Shown here: positions 1 through 8,320 of the stretch, in pieces
How the letters are laid out: each line of letters opens with the position of its first letter
Numbering within the stretch: position 1 is the stretch's first letter
From: Pseudomonadota bacterium
GTDB taxonomy: Bacteria; Pseudomonadota; Gammaproteobacteria; Steroidobacterales; JBCBZW01
NCBI GenBank assembly: GCA_039815145.1
Contig: JBCBZW010000044.1
Span: 1 to 36,647, forward strand
Direction of reading: 5' to 3'
Length of the DNA: 36,647 nt
Made by a program: the position numbers and the translations under genes
The notes under the pieces: generated by a model
Told to the model about the DNA's origin: nothing
What the model saw: only the letters and a program-made list of their open reading frames with translations
Databases searched by the model: none

Positions 1-1
1 C

Positions 2-3000
2 GCCGAAGCGCAGGCGATCGGCTGGCCCGTGATGCTCAAGAGCAGCGCCGGCGGTGGCGGCATCGGCATGCGCCCCTGCCAGGACGAGGCAGCCCTGCGC
101 GCCAACTACGACATCGTCCGCGGCCAGGCGGCTAACAGTTTCGGTGATGCGCGGGTGTTCCTGGACCGCCAGGTCACGGCGGCCCGCCACGTGGAAGTGC
201 AGGTGTTCGGCGACGGGGCCGGCGAGGTCGTCGTGCTCGGCGACCGCGACTGCTCCCTCCAGCGGCGCAATCAAAAGGTGATCGAAGAGGCGCCAGCCCC
301 CAACTTGCCAGAGGCCCTGCGCCAGGCGATGCACGATGCCGCACGACGGTTGATGGAGGCCGTGTCCTATCGCTCGGCGGGCACCGTGGAGTTCCTCTAC
401 GACCGCGACCGTGAGGCCTTCTACTTCCTCGAGGTCAACGCGCGCCTGCAGGTGGAACACGGCGTGACGGAGATGATCACCGGCGTGGATCTCGTCGAGT
501 GGATGGTGCGCCTCGGCCGCGGCGAGAACGAATTCCTGGCCGCGCCCGAGAGGCATGGCGCCGCCATACAAGCGCGCGTCTACGCGGAAGACCCCGCGCG
601 CGGCTTCCGTCCGGCGCCCGGGCTGATCACCGCCCTGACCCTACCGCCACCGCAGACGGACGTGCGCGTGGACAGATGGGTGCAGGCAGGCGTCTCCGTG
701 CCGGCGGAGTTCGATCCCATGCTGGTCAAGGTGCTGGCCCACGGTAAGGATCGCGACGCGGCCCTGCGTCAGCTGCAGGAGAGCCTGCAGGCCATGCGCA
801 TCGACGGTATCCAGAGCAACCTCGCGTACCTGCAGGCAGCGTTGGATCTCGGTGAGTTCGTCGCCGCTAGCCACACGACCGCCAGCGCGACGGCGATCAC
901 CGCCGCCAACCGCACGGTCGAGGTGCTGTCGCCTGGCACCTCGAGCAGCGTGCAGGACGTGGAAGGCCGACTCGGCTACTGGCACGTGGGTGTGCCACCT
1001 TCAGGGGCCTTCGACGGTCGCTCCCTGGCGCGCGCCAACGCGCTGGCCGGCAACGACACCAATGCACCCGGTATCGAGTGCCTTAGCGACGGTCCGAGCC
1101 TTCGCTTCGCCTGCGACGGGCGCATCGCCCTGTGCGGCGCCCGCACGGAGGCGACCCTCGACGGCGCGCCCATCGCGCACGACACCACCGTCGCGGTCGC
1201 GGCCGGTCAGCAACTGCGCGTCGGCCCGATCGCCCCCGACGGTGAGGGCCTGCGCGCCTACCTCGCCATCTCGGGTGGCCTCGACGTGCCGGTGACCCTC
1301 GGCAGCACGGCCACCTTCGACCTCGGCGCCTTCGGTGGCCACGCAGGTCGCCAGCTGCGCACGGGCGACATCCTGCCCCTGCCCCCGGCGCCGTCAACCG
1401 CCCCGCAAACCGTGCCACCACCGGCCGCCGACCTGGCCGAGCGCACCACCCTGCGCGTGGTGCAAGGGCCGCTCCTCGCCCCCGACTACCTGACGCCGGC
1501 CTACCTCGACACCTTCTACGCCATCGAGTGGACGGTGCACTACAACTCGTCCCGCACAGGGATCCGCCTCCAGGGCCCCACGCCGGAGTGGTCTCGCGCG
1601 GACGGTGGCGAGGCTGGTCTGCACCCCTCGAACGTGCACGACAACGCCTACGCCTTCGGCGCCATCGACTTCACCGGCGATATGCCCATCGTGCTCGGCC
1701 CCGACGGCCCGAGCCTCGGCGGCTTCGTGAGCCCCGCGGCCATCGCCGCCGCTGACCGCTGGAAGCTGGGCCAACTGCGCCCTGGCGACCGCGTACGCTT
1801 CGCGCCGATCGCCCTGGACGAGGCCCGTGCAGCACTCACATCGCCTAAGGAGATCGATAGCACTAAGGCGTGCAACTGGCGCGACAGCGCCGACGAGGTG
1901 ATCCTCGCCCGCGACACGGCGCGCGACATCGTCCTGCGCGCCGCCGGGGACAGCTTTCTGCTGCTCGAATTCGGCGCCACCGAACTCGATCTCGCCGAGC
2001 GCGTGCGCGTGGAAGCCCTGAGCCGGTGGTTGGCCCGACAGGCCGACCCGCACGTGCTCGAAGTGACCCCAGGCGTACGCTCCCTGCAACTGCGGGTCGA
2101 TCCGGCCGCCTCCCGCGACCACCTCCTGCACCTGCTCCAAGACGGCCTCGACGCGCAGGGCGATGCACACTCGCTGGAGGTGGCGAGCCGCATCGTCCAT
2201 CTGCCGCTGGCCTGGGACGACCCTGACACGCAGGAGGCGACCCAGCGCTACATGCGCACGGTGCGCGCCGACGCACCCTGGTGTCCGCGGAACATCGAGT
2301 TCATCCGTCGCATCAACGGCCTCGAGGATGAGGCCGAGGTGAAGCGCATCGTCTACGACGCCAGCTACCTGGTGCTAGGCTTAGGTGACGTCTACCTCGG
2401 CGCCCCGGTCGCCACGCCCGTCGACCCGCGCCATCGCCTGGTGACCACCAAGTACAACCCCGCGCGCACTTGGACGCCGGAGAATGCCGTCGGCATCGGC
2501 GGCGCCTACCTGTGCATCTACGGCATGGAAGGCCCCGGCGGCTACCAGTTCGTCGGCCGCACCTTGCAGGTGTGGAACCACTACCGCTCGACGCCGCCCT
2601 TCGAGCGACCCTGGCTCCTGCGCACCTTCGACCAGCTGCGCTTCTACGAGGTGGCGCATGAGGAGTTGATGGAGATGCGCCGCGACTTCCCCCTCGGGCG
2701 CCTGACCCTGGAGATCGAGGACACGGCCTTCCGCCTGGGCGAGTACGAGGCCTTCGTCGCGGCCAACGCCGACAGCATCGACGCCTTCCGCCAGCGCCAG
2801 CGCGCCGCCTTCGACGCCGAACGTGCCCGTTGGGTCGCCCAGGGCTACGACCCGACGGAGAGCGCCCCGCCGCCAGCCGCCGCCACCTTGGACGAGGAAG
2901 ATGTTGGTGGCACGGCGATCCAGTCGCCGGTCATGGGCGCGGTCTGGAAGGTCCTGAAGGCGCCAGGGGAGGCGGTCGCCGCTGACGAGGTGGTGATGAT

Positions 3001-3130
3001 CGTCGAGTCCATGAAGACGGAGATCACCGTGTCCTCGCCGGTGGCCGGGGTGGTCGCCAAGGTCCTTGCGCCCGAGGGCACGCAGGTGGAAGCGGGTCAG
3101 CCCGTCGCCGTGGTCGACGCACACGGCTGA
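2..3130 (+). CDS. uca: Urea carboxylase, 5'-truncated by the window edge
   Basis: The frame is open from base 2, so the start lies outside the window; about 1043 residues are visible of a family usually near 1200. Domains in order: the biotin carboxylase ATP-grasp part (glycine loop SSAGGGGIGM, then EVNARLQVEHGVTE) and its C-terminal domain to about nt 880; a KipA/AHS2 domain from about nt 920 (GTSSSVQDVEGR, PPSGAFD); a KipI/AHS1 domain from about nt 1880; and a biotinyl domain whose MIVESMKTE motif places the biotinylated lysine at nt 3014-3016. The enzyme carboxylates urea to allophanate using ATP and bicarbonate in the cytoplasm. The AHS domains separate it from acetyl- or propionyl-CoA carboxylase subunits. 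Its usual partner, allophanate hydrolase, does not follow; it may lie upstream. A related KipI/KipA-biotin carboxylase fusion with another substrate is a minor alternative. Confidence 0.9.
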   Translation, partial: AEAQAIGWPVMLKSSAGGGGIGMRPCQDEAALRANYDIVRGQAANSFGDARVFLDRQVTAARHVEVQVFGDGAGEVVVLGDRDCSLQRRNQKVIEEAPAPNLPEALRQAMHDAARRLMEAVSYRSAGTVEFLYDRDREAFYFLEVNARLQVEHGVTEMITGVDLVEWMVRLGRGENEFLAAPERHGAAIQARVYAEDPARGFRPAPGLITALTLPPPQTDVRVDRWVQAGVSVPAEFDPMLVKVLAHGKDRDAALRQLQESLQAMRIDGIQSNLAYLQAALDLGEFVAASHTTASATAITAANRTVEVLSPGTSSSVQDVEGRLGYWHVGVPPSGAFDGRSLARANALAGNDTNAPGIECLSDGPSLRFACDGRIALCGARTEATLDGAPIAHDTTVAVAAGQQLRVGPIAPDGEGLRAYLAISGGLDVPVTLGSTATFDLGAFGGHAGRQLRTGDILPLPPAPSTAPQTVPPPAADLAERTTLRVVQGPLLAPDYLTPAYLDTFYAIEWTVHYNSSRTGIRLQGPTPEWSRADGGEAGLHPSNVHDNAYAFGAIDFTGDMPIVLGPDGPSLGGFVSPAAIAAADRWKLGQLRPGDRVRFAPIALDEARAALTSPKEIDSTKACNWRDSADEVILARDTARDIVLRAAGDSFLLLEFGATELDLAERVRVEALSRWLARQADPHVLEVTPGVRSLQLRVDPAASRDHLLHLLQDGLDAQGDAHSLEVASRIVHLPLAWDDPDTQEATQRYMRTVRADAPWCPRNIEFIRRINGLEDEAEVKRIVYDASYLVLGLGDVYLGAPVATPVDPRHRLVTTKYNPARTWTPENAVGIGGAYLCIYGMEGPGGYQFVGRTLQVWNHYRSTPPFERPWLLRTFDQLRFYEVAHEELMEMRRDFPLGRLTLEIEDTAFRLGEYEAFVAANADSIDAFRQRQRAAFDAERARWVAQGYDPTESAPPPAAATLDEEDVGGTAIQSPVMGAVWKVLKAPGEAVAADEVVMIVESMKTEITVSSPVAGVVAKVLAPEGTQVEAGQPVAVVDAHG

Positions 3131-3139
3131 GCCCCACGC

Positions 3140-4273
3140 ATGACGGCGAGGATCCGCGCCTTCGCCCTGCTCGCGCTCTGGTTGACGGGGGCGAGCGCGG
3201 CTGAGGCCCACCTGCTCAACATGACCCGCGTGAGCATCTCCCACGAGGGGGACCAGGCCGGCGAGCTGCAGGTGGAGATCGACCTCGGGCAGTCCTTGCT
3301 GAGTCCGAAGGCGTACTGGGCCCTCGCTATCGCACCCGACGGTCAACGCGCGGCGGCGCTCGCCCCAATAGTGGACGAGCTGGCGCAGGGCATCGTCTTG
3401 TCGATCGACGGCAGCGACGTACCGAAACGCTTCGTCGACGCGGACCTCCAGGCCGATTCTCTGAGCGCCATCCGCAATCCTCTGACCCCGCAGATGGCGA
3501 CCCTACGCTGGACCTTGCCCGCCACGGCGGGCCAAGCGCTGGAGGTGTCCCTGCGCCCTGATTTGGACGTACCGTGGCCCTGCTTGGTGCGCAGCGACAG
3601 CGATCGCCGGGCGCTCCCGTCCTCAGATCTGCTCACCGCCGACCGTCGCACCACCGCCCCTTTGGGGCTGACGGAGGCCGCCACGCAGGGGTCGGGGGCA
3701 AGCCCCCTAACCGCGCTCATCGCCGTGTACACGGCGTTCGGCTTCGAGCACATCCTGCCGCTGGGCCTGGACCATCTGCTGTTCGTGATCGGCCTCGTAC
3801 TGGTGGGCGGCAGCGCACGCCAGCTCGCCTTGCTCCTTTCCTGCTTCACGGTCGCCCACTCGTTGACCCTGGCATCGGCCACCTTGGGCGTCTTTCGCCT
3901 GCCTCCAGCGATCGTAGAGCCCCTCATCGCCGCCAGCATCGTCTACGTGGGCCTCGAGCGCTTGCTAGGCCGGTCGCGCCGAGCCCACGGCGGCCTGTGG
4001 CGCTACGCCGTGGTCTTCGCCTTCGGCCTGCTCCACGGCCTCGGCTTCGCCCAGGTACTGTCGGAGATCGGCTTGCCGACGGGGCGCTACCTAGCGGCGT
4101 TGCTGTCCTTCAACGTGGGCGTCGAGCTCGGCCAGCTCACCGTGCTCGCCATCACCTTGGCGCTGCTCGCGCGCTGGCAACGACGCCCTTGGTACGAAGC
4201 CTGCATAGCCACCCCTGGTGCAACGGTCGTTGCAGGCACGGGCCTCTACTGGCTGGTGCAACGTTTGGTTTGA
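3140..4273 (+). CDS. HupE/UreJ-type membrane protein with periplasmic N-terminal domain
   Basis: This 377-aa protein starts at the ATG 9 bp after the urea carboxylase stop, with no clear ribosome binding site, so it is probably read in the same transcript. Residues 1-23 form a Sec signal ending near SAAEA. Residues 24-185 are a soluble beta-rich region of unknown role. The C-terminal half has five or six membrane segments beginning at the family signature GFEHILPLGLDHLLF, with further histidines in FTVAHS and LLHGLGF. This layout fits the long HupE/UreJ_2 family. Members are often assumed to move nickel or another small solute, mainly by analogy with short HupE/UreJ proteins. Its position after urea carboxylase could suggest urea or amide uptake, but urea carboxylase needs no nickel. 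The membrane topology is solid; the substrate is unknown. Confidence 0.75.
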   Translation: MTARIRAFALLALWLTGASAAEAHLLNMTRVSISHEGDQAGELQVEIDLGQSLLSPKAYWALAIAPDGQRAAALAPIVDELAQGIVLSIDGSDVPKRFVDADLQADSLSAIRNPLTPQMATLRWTLPATAGQALEVSLRPDLDVPWPCLVRSDSDRRALPSSDLLTADRRTTAPLGLTEAATQGSGASPLTALIAVYTAFGFEHILPLGLDHLLFVIGLVLVGGSARQLALLLSCFTVAHSLTLASATLGVFRLPPAIVEPLIAASIVYVGLERLLGRSRRAHGGLWRYAVVFAFGLLHGLGFAQVLSEIGLPTGRYLAALLSFNVGVELGQLTVLAITLALLARWQRRPWYEACIATPGATVVAGTGLYWLVQRLV

Positions 4274-4289
4274 CGCGAAGGACGCGCGA

Positions 4290-5279
4290 ATGAGCGACAT
4301 CACGAGGCGCGCGCAGGTGGGTTGGCGCCTGGCAGGGGTGGTGGCCGTGGCGGCGGCGCTGACGGCGATGGATCACGTGGTGGCCCGCGGCGTATCGCGC
4401 TTGTCCTTCGATATGGACACACGCGCCGAGGGGACCTTTCCCGATACGTGGATCCACGGCTCGAAGTCGGCCATGGACAACGACGATCCTCCCGTGCAGG
4501 TGCACGCCTACAACGCGCACACCTTCATCCTGCGCGAGAACAAGGCGATCAACTACGAGGGCGCCTTCATGTACCTGTTCTTCGGCAACGGCCAGGCCAT
4601 GCTGATCGACCAGGGCTCCACCTCCTCCCCCGCGCTCTTCCCCCTACGCGAGGTGGTGGACGGCATCGTGACCGAGTGGGCGCAGACCCATGGCGTATCA
4701 GAACCCCAGCTGATCGTCGCCAACAGCCACCTGCACGGCGACCACTACGCGGCGTGGAATCAGTTCGTCGACCGTCCGAACACGGTCATGGTGGGCCTCA
4801 CCCACGAGGAGATGATGGCCTTCTGGGGCTTTACGGATTTCCCCACCGAACGCCTCACCTTCGACCTCGGCGGACGCACCTTCCTCGTCACCGGCTCGCC
4901 CGGCCACCAGGGCTCGGAGCTCTCCCTCTACGACACCTGGACGGACCTCCTCTACACCGGCGACATGTTCTACCGCGGCCGCCTCTACCTCGACGACTGG
5001 GACGCCTGGGCCGCGAGCATCCAGCGCCTGGGCAACATCGCGGACGAGTATCCCGTGGCCCATCTAGTGAACAACCACATCGAGATGACCACCACGCCGG
5101 GCGTGGACTACCCCATCGGCAGCACCTGGCAGCCGAACGAACCGCCCATGCAAATGACCCGCGCCATGCTGGACGTGGCCATCGACGCCGCGCAGACGAT
5201 CGAGCGCCCCGGCATCTACGTCTTCGATGACTTCCTCATCTACAACGAGATCCCCTGGGCCACCACCACCGACCCGTGA
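4290..5279 (+). CDS. Exported MBL-fold metallo-hydrolase
   Basis: The protein has 329 residues, starting at ATG 4290 behind GAAGGA; an upstream in-frame ATG at 4218 lies inside the previous gene and is rejected. An N-terminal hydrophobic stretch (about residues 13-27) is a signal peptide or anchor. The metal site is complete for the metallo-beta-lactamase fold: HLHGDH at 147-152, GSPGHQG with H206, TGD with D225, and NNH with H263. It is therefore a probable binuclear zinc hydrolase acting in the periplasm. Substrate candidates in this superfamily include lactones, beta-lactams, thioesters and phosphoesters, and nothing here decides among them. The next gene is a diverged copy of it with the metal site erased. 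The two share the MYL, PGVDY and PNE segments and total length. Confidence 0.85.
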   Translation: MSDITRRAQVGWRLAGVVAVAAALTAMDHVVARGVSRLSFDMDTRAEGTFPDTWIHGSKSAMDNDDPPVQVHAYNAHTFILRENKAINYEGAFMYLFFGNGQAMLIDQGSTSSPALFPLREVVDGIVTEWAQTHGVSEPQLIVANSHLHGDHYAAWNQFVDRPNTVMVGLTHEEMMAFWGFTDFPTERLTFDLGGRTFLVTGSPGHQGSELSLYDTWTDLLYTGDMFYRGRLYLDDWDAWAASIQRLGNIADEYPVAHLVNNHIEMTTTPGVDYPIGSTWQPNEPPMQMTRAMLDVAIDAAQTIERPGIYVFDDFLIYNEIPWATTTDP

Positions 5280-5296
5280 GCGAGCAGGAGAGCGCC

Positions 5297-6313
5297 ATGC
5301 ACCGCACGACTCGAACCCCCCTCGCCCTCCTGGGCGTCGCGCTGGCGATCATGGCCCTGGGCGGCACGGCGCACGGCGCCGCCGCGCCGGTCGACTTCGA
5401 CCCGCCACAGGCCGCGCCCGGCAACATGCGCTTCGCCTGGATCCACGGCAGCATCAGCGCCAAACACAATGCGGACGTGCGCGTGCAGGTGCATCGCTAC
5501 AACGAACACACCTACATCCTGCGCCAGAACCCGGCGGTGCACTGGGAAGCGCCGTTCATGTACCTGTTGATCGGGGAAGGTCGCGCCGTGCTCATCGACA
5601 CGGGGGCGACGGAGGAGACGGAGTACTTTCCCCTGCGCCCGACCGTGGAACGCGTGCTCGCCCGCTGGGCCGACGCGCGCGGCGTGAGGGTTCCTCACCT
5701 ATCGATCGTGCTCACGGGCGACGCCCCCGCGCAGACCGCGGGCCTTGGACAGTTCGAGGGCCGCCCCGAGACAACCATCATCGAGACCGGCGATTGGACG
5801 CAGACCCAGCACCTCACCCCTGGTGAGAACGGCGTCGCGACACTATCCCTCGGCGGCGATCGCCAACTGACGCTACTGCCGACGCCAGGCGTAAGCGCCC
5901 AAGGGTTGAGCGTCTACGATCCCTACACGGACTTTCTCTTCACCGGCACGAGCGTGCTGCCCGGGCGCATCGTGGTCCGCGACTACGACGCCTACGCTAA
6001 GAGCATCGAGCACCTGGCCGCCTTCGCGGGCGAACATCCCGTGAAGTGGCTGATGGGCGCGCAGATCGACATGAGCGCGGAGCCGGGTGTCGACTACCGA
6101 CTACGCAGCAACTACCGCCCGAATGAGCATGCGCTGGAACTGTCGCCCGCGGCCCTCGCCGACTGCCAGGCGGTGGTGACGCTGATCAACGGGCGGGAGT
6201 GGGTGGAGGTGCTGCCCGACTTCATCGTGATGCACGGCGTGGGGCGCGGCGAGCGCCCCTACGGCTACCCGGTCTACACGCCGCAGTTCCTGCAGCGACG
6301 CTGGTTGCGCTAG
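5297..6313 (+). CDS. MBL-fold paralogue without metal ligands (predicted pseudoenzyme)
   Basis: This 338-aa protein starts at ATG 5297, which follows CAGGAGAG; a GTG at 5276 overlapping the previous stop has no such site. Residues 1-29 are a signal peptide. It aligns along its whole length with the preceding MBL protein: RFAWIHGS/DTWIHGSK, EAPFMYLLIGEGRAVLID/EGAFMYLFFGNGQAMLID and PGVDYRLRSNYRPNE/PGVDYPIGSTWQPNE. Every metal position is changed. HLHGDH becomes a GDAPAQ stretch (about 141-146), H206 becomes V199, D225 becomes T218 and H263 becomes Q256. The frame is intact and codon use matches its neighbours, so it looks like a conserved non-catalytic relative and not a decaying gene. It could bind the substrate or product of its neighbour, or form a heterodimer with it (inference). 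Its stop overlaps the stop of the convergent hydroxylase gene within a single CTAG. Confidence 0.8.
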   Translation: MHRTTRTPLALLGVALAIMALGGTAHGAAAPVDFDPPQAAPGNMRFAWIHGSISAKHNADVRVQVHRYNEHTYILRQNPAVHWEAPFMYLLIGEGRAVLIDTGATEETEYFPLRPTVERVLARWADARGVRVPHLSIVLTGDAPAQTAGLGQFEGRPETTIIETGDWTQTQHLTPGENGVATLSLGGDRQLTLLPTPGVSAQGLSVYDPYTDFLFTGTSVLPGRIVVRDYDAYAKSIEHLAAFAGEHPVKWLMGAQIDMSAEPGVDYRLRSNYRPNEHALELSPAALADCQAVVTLINGREWVEVLPDFIVMHGVGRGERPYGYPVYTPQFLQRRWLR

Positions 6314-7266
6314 AGGTCGTCGAGCTTCTCTTTCGGATAGAACGCGAGGAGCAGCTGCTCCTTGATCGACAGCGGCTCGGCCTTGCCCGCGCCGATCTGC
6401 CCCACCTCCGTATCGCCGCAGTAGGTGCCGAAGAGCCGGTCCCACAAGATGATGTTGCAGCCGTAGTTGGTGTTGCTCTGCTCCAGAGCCAGCGCGTGGT
6501 GCACGTGGTGCTGTTGGGCCGTGGCGAAGAACCAGTTGTAGCCCGGCATGGACTTGAGCGGCAGGTTGGAGTGGTTCAGGGTGCCGTTCCACATGCCGAA
6601 GGCGCCGGCCACGGCCATCACGTAGTCGCTCGCGCCGAGCAATGCCAGGGCGACTGGCGTGCCTAAGGCGAGCGCCAGGTATTCCAGCGGATGGGTGCGG
6701 TCCCCGCGCATGCAGCCCATCTTGGTGATGTGATGGTGGGTGGCGTGGATGCGCCACCAGAACGCGTGCTCGTGCTGCCAGCGGTGGAGCCAGTAGTAGA
6801 CGAAGCTGGAGACGCTCATCACGAGGATGGCGGCGCCGACAAGGCCGAGCACGGAGTCCGGCTGCAGGGTGATCTGCAGGGGCGCCATGTCGCGCAGGGC
6901 CTTGAAAGCATCCGAGATGGGGGTGCGGTAGTAGTCGCTGTAGAGCGGCACCCAGAGGAGACCTGCGAAGGCCAGCCAGAACGCGTCCTCGGCCATCTCC
7001 TTGGGTTCGAGCAACCAGTCCTTGCGCTTGGTCCAGATGCGCTCGGCGACGATCAGCAGGGGGATCGGCAGCACGATCATGATGGCGGCGAAGAGCTTGT
7101 GGTCCCACCATTCGCCGATGATCATGGTGGCTACGAGCAGCATGGAGCCGAGCACCAGCGTCGGTTGTACCGCCGCCCACAAGAAATCCTTGGCGGTCCG
7201 CCGTTCGGTCTCGGACGCGGGAGTCTGCTCCGCGTCGATCGCCTGCTCCATCACCCCTTCGCTCAT
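6310..7266 (-). CDS. Fatty acid hydroxylase / sterol desaturase family membrane protein
   Basis: The protein has 318 residues from ATG 7266. A longer frame to 7590 exists, but its extra 108 residues are arginine-rich, low-complexity and unlike the family. Residues 1-30 are hydrophilic. Several membrane segments follow, with the di-iron histidine clusters HRWQHEH, HATHHH and QQHHVHH, the signature of the family that hydroxylates or desaturates lipids, sterols and carotenoids at a membrane-bound di-iron centre using O2. The lipid substrate cannot be read from sequence. The C-terminus (YPKEKLDDL) is typical of bacterial members. The gene is convergent with the MBL pair and stands alone; its 5' side faces a 400-bp gap shared with the lipoprotein gene. 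Confidence 0.88.
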   Translation of the reverse strand: MSEGVMEQAIDAEQTPASETERRTAKDFLWAAVQPTLVLGSMLLVATMIIGEWWDHKLFAAIMIVLPIPLLIVAERIWTKRKDWLLEPKEMAEDAFWLAFAGLLWVPLYSDYYRTPISDAFKALRDMAPLQITLQPDSVLGLVGAAILVMSVSSFVYYWLHRWQHEHAFWWRIHATHHHITKMGCMRGDRTHPLEYLALALGTPVALALLGASDYVMAVAGAFGMWNGTLNHSNLPLKSMPGYNWFFATAQQHHVHHALALEQSNTNYGCNIILWDRLFGTYCGDTEVGQIGAGKAEPLSIKEQLLLAFYPKEKLDDL

Positions 7267-7667
7267 CTGAATCGTCCCCGTCCTGCTGGTGTTCGGTGGG
7301 TCGCCGGTGGCGGCGTACTCCTGTTTTCCCAGCAAGTTCCAGGCCATCGAACGGCGGGGCTTGCACCGCATTGGTGAAGCAGGTAGCAACGGCGCGTTGA
7401 AATCGAATGCTTGCGGCTGTTTCTGGCAGAACGTGCCGTCTTGTGCGTTCGCGACCTTACGCTGAAGGCGACGAGCAAAGCGTGGTACGCGCGACGTCGT
7501 GCCCCGTCTTGGCCCAAGATCGGCCCCAACATCGCGCACGGCGCACCTCCGCGCGGTCGTGGCAATGGCAACTATCTGCGACGCCCGCAAACCTACGTGC
7601 TTATCAACTCCCTAGGTGCGTAGACTCCCCTAGGATGCCCCGACACTCGACACCAGGGAGAGATGCC
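7267..7667. other. Intergenic region between hydroxylase and lipoprotein genes
   Basis: This 401-bp gap separates two divergent genes. Short reading frames cross it on both strands, but none shows family motifs, a ribosome binding site or a sensible composition. It should hold promoters for both genes. The one clear structure is the pair of CCCTAGG sequences near its right end. I see no RNA gene or terminator. Confidence 0.5.
7610..7634. repeat. Two direct copies of CCCTAGG
   Basis: CCCTAGG occurs at 7610-7616 and 7628-7634, 18 bp apart start to start, just upstream of the lipoprotein gene. Each copy contains the palindrome CCTAGG. CTAG-containing words are generally under-represented in enteric and related bacteria, so two phased copies beside a start region could be a regulator site. 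With only two short copies, chance is possible. Confidence 0.35.
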
Positions 7668-8270
7668 ATGTCACCGAATACGCTGCGCCAGTCGCCCGGA
7701 TGGATCGCGGCAATCGCCGCCCTCGCCGTGCTCGGCGCCTGCGGTAGCTCCCCGAGCGAGCCGCCAGACGCCGCCTCCACGGCGGGTTTCATTGCCACAG
7801 ACTTCGAGCCGCCCACCGCGGTGGTCGGGCCCGGCTTTGAGTTGCGCCCCCTCGGCCCCGCCCTCGTGCAGGTGGACTTCGACGCCTACATGTCCTCCAT
7901 CGAACATCTGCAGACCACCTTCACCCGCAGCACCGCCTGGCCCCACGAGGGCATCACGGACGCCGATGCGATGCTCGACATGGAAACGGAGCAGGGTCGC
8001 TTCGAGCGCCGCGAGTCCTTCGCCTACGCGGTGCTCACGCCGGACGGCACACGCGAGCGTGGCTGCGTCTACGTCTACCCCTCAGACAAGGCCGGCTACG
8101 ACGCCAAGGTGCGCCTGTGGACGACCAAGGCCGAGTACGACGCCGGCTTCGATGGTGAGTTGTACGCCTGGGTGACCGATTGGGTGGCCGAGGAATGGCC
8201 CTTCGAGACGGTGGCGTACCCCGGGCGCAGCGTACCCTGGGATGAGTGGGACAGTCTGCCCGAGCAGTAG
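7668..8270 (+). CDS. Predicted lipoprotein of unknown function
   Basis: This 200-aa protein starts at ATG 7668 behind a strong AGGGAGAG. The signal peptide ends in a lipobox LGAC with the lipidated cysteine near residue 25, followed by a serine/proline-rich linker. The mature part is acidic and aromatic-rich (for example VDFDAYMSSIEHL, GCVYVYPSDKAGYDAKVRLW, WVTDWVAEEWPF) and looks like one small alpha/beta domain. I do not recognise a characterised family. It is probably anchored to the outer membrane facing the periplasm, since residue +2 is glycine and not aspartate. It stands alone and ends at a strong hairpin. Confidence 0.75.
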   Translation: MSPNTLRQSPGWIAAIAALAVLGACGSSPSEPPDAASTAGFIATDFEPPTAVVGPGFELRPLGPALVQVDFDAYMSSIEHLQTTFTRSTAWPHEGITDADAMLDMETEQGRFERRESFAYAVLTPDGTRERGCVYVYPSDKAGYDAKVRLWTTKAEYDAGFDGELYAWVTDWVAEEWPFETVAYPGRSVPWDEWDSLPEQ

Positions 8271-8278
8271 GGTCAAAC

Positions 8279-8305
8279 GGGGGCCGCACGGTACGCGCGG
8301 CCCCC
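8279..8305. terminator. Bidirectional hairpin between convergent genes
   Basis: GGGGGCCGC (8279-8287) pairs perfectly with GCGGCCCCC (8297-8305) around a 9-nt loop. It lies in the 50-bp gap between the lipoprotein stop and the stop of the convergent TonB receptor gene. There is no long T-run on either side. The placement still makes transcription termination from both directions the likely role. Confidence 0.65.
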
Positions 8306-8320
8306 CAATCGGTATCGTCG

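Noticed and set aside
3140-4273. Functional link of the HupE/UreJ protein to the hydrogenase locus
   Set aside because: The family name suggests it, but the gene is 23 kb away in another transcript with urea carboxylase, and this long subtype has no shown nickel role.
7267-7590. N-terminal extension of the fatty acid hydroxylase
   Set aside because: The extra 108 residues are arginine-rich and unlike the family; ATG 7266 gives the usual length.
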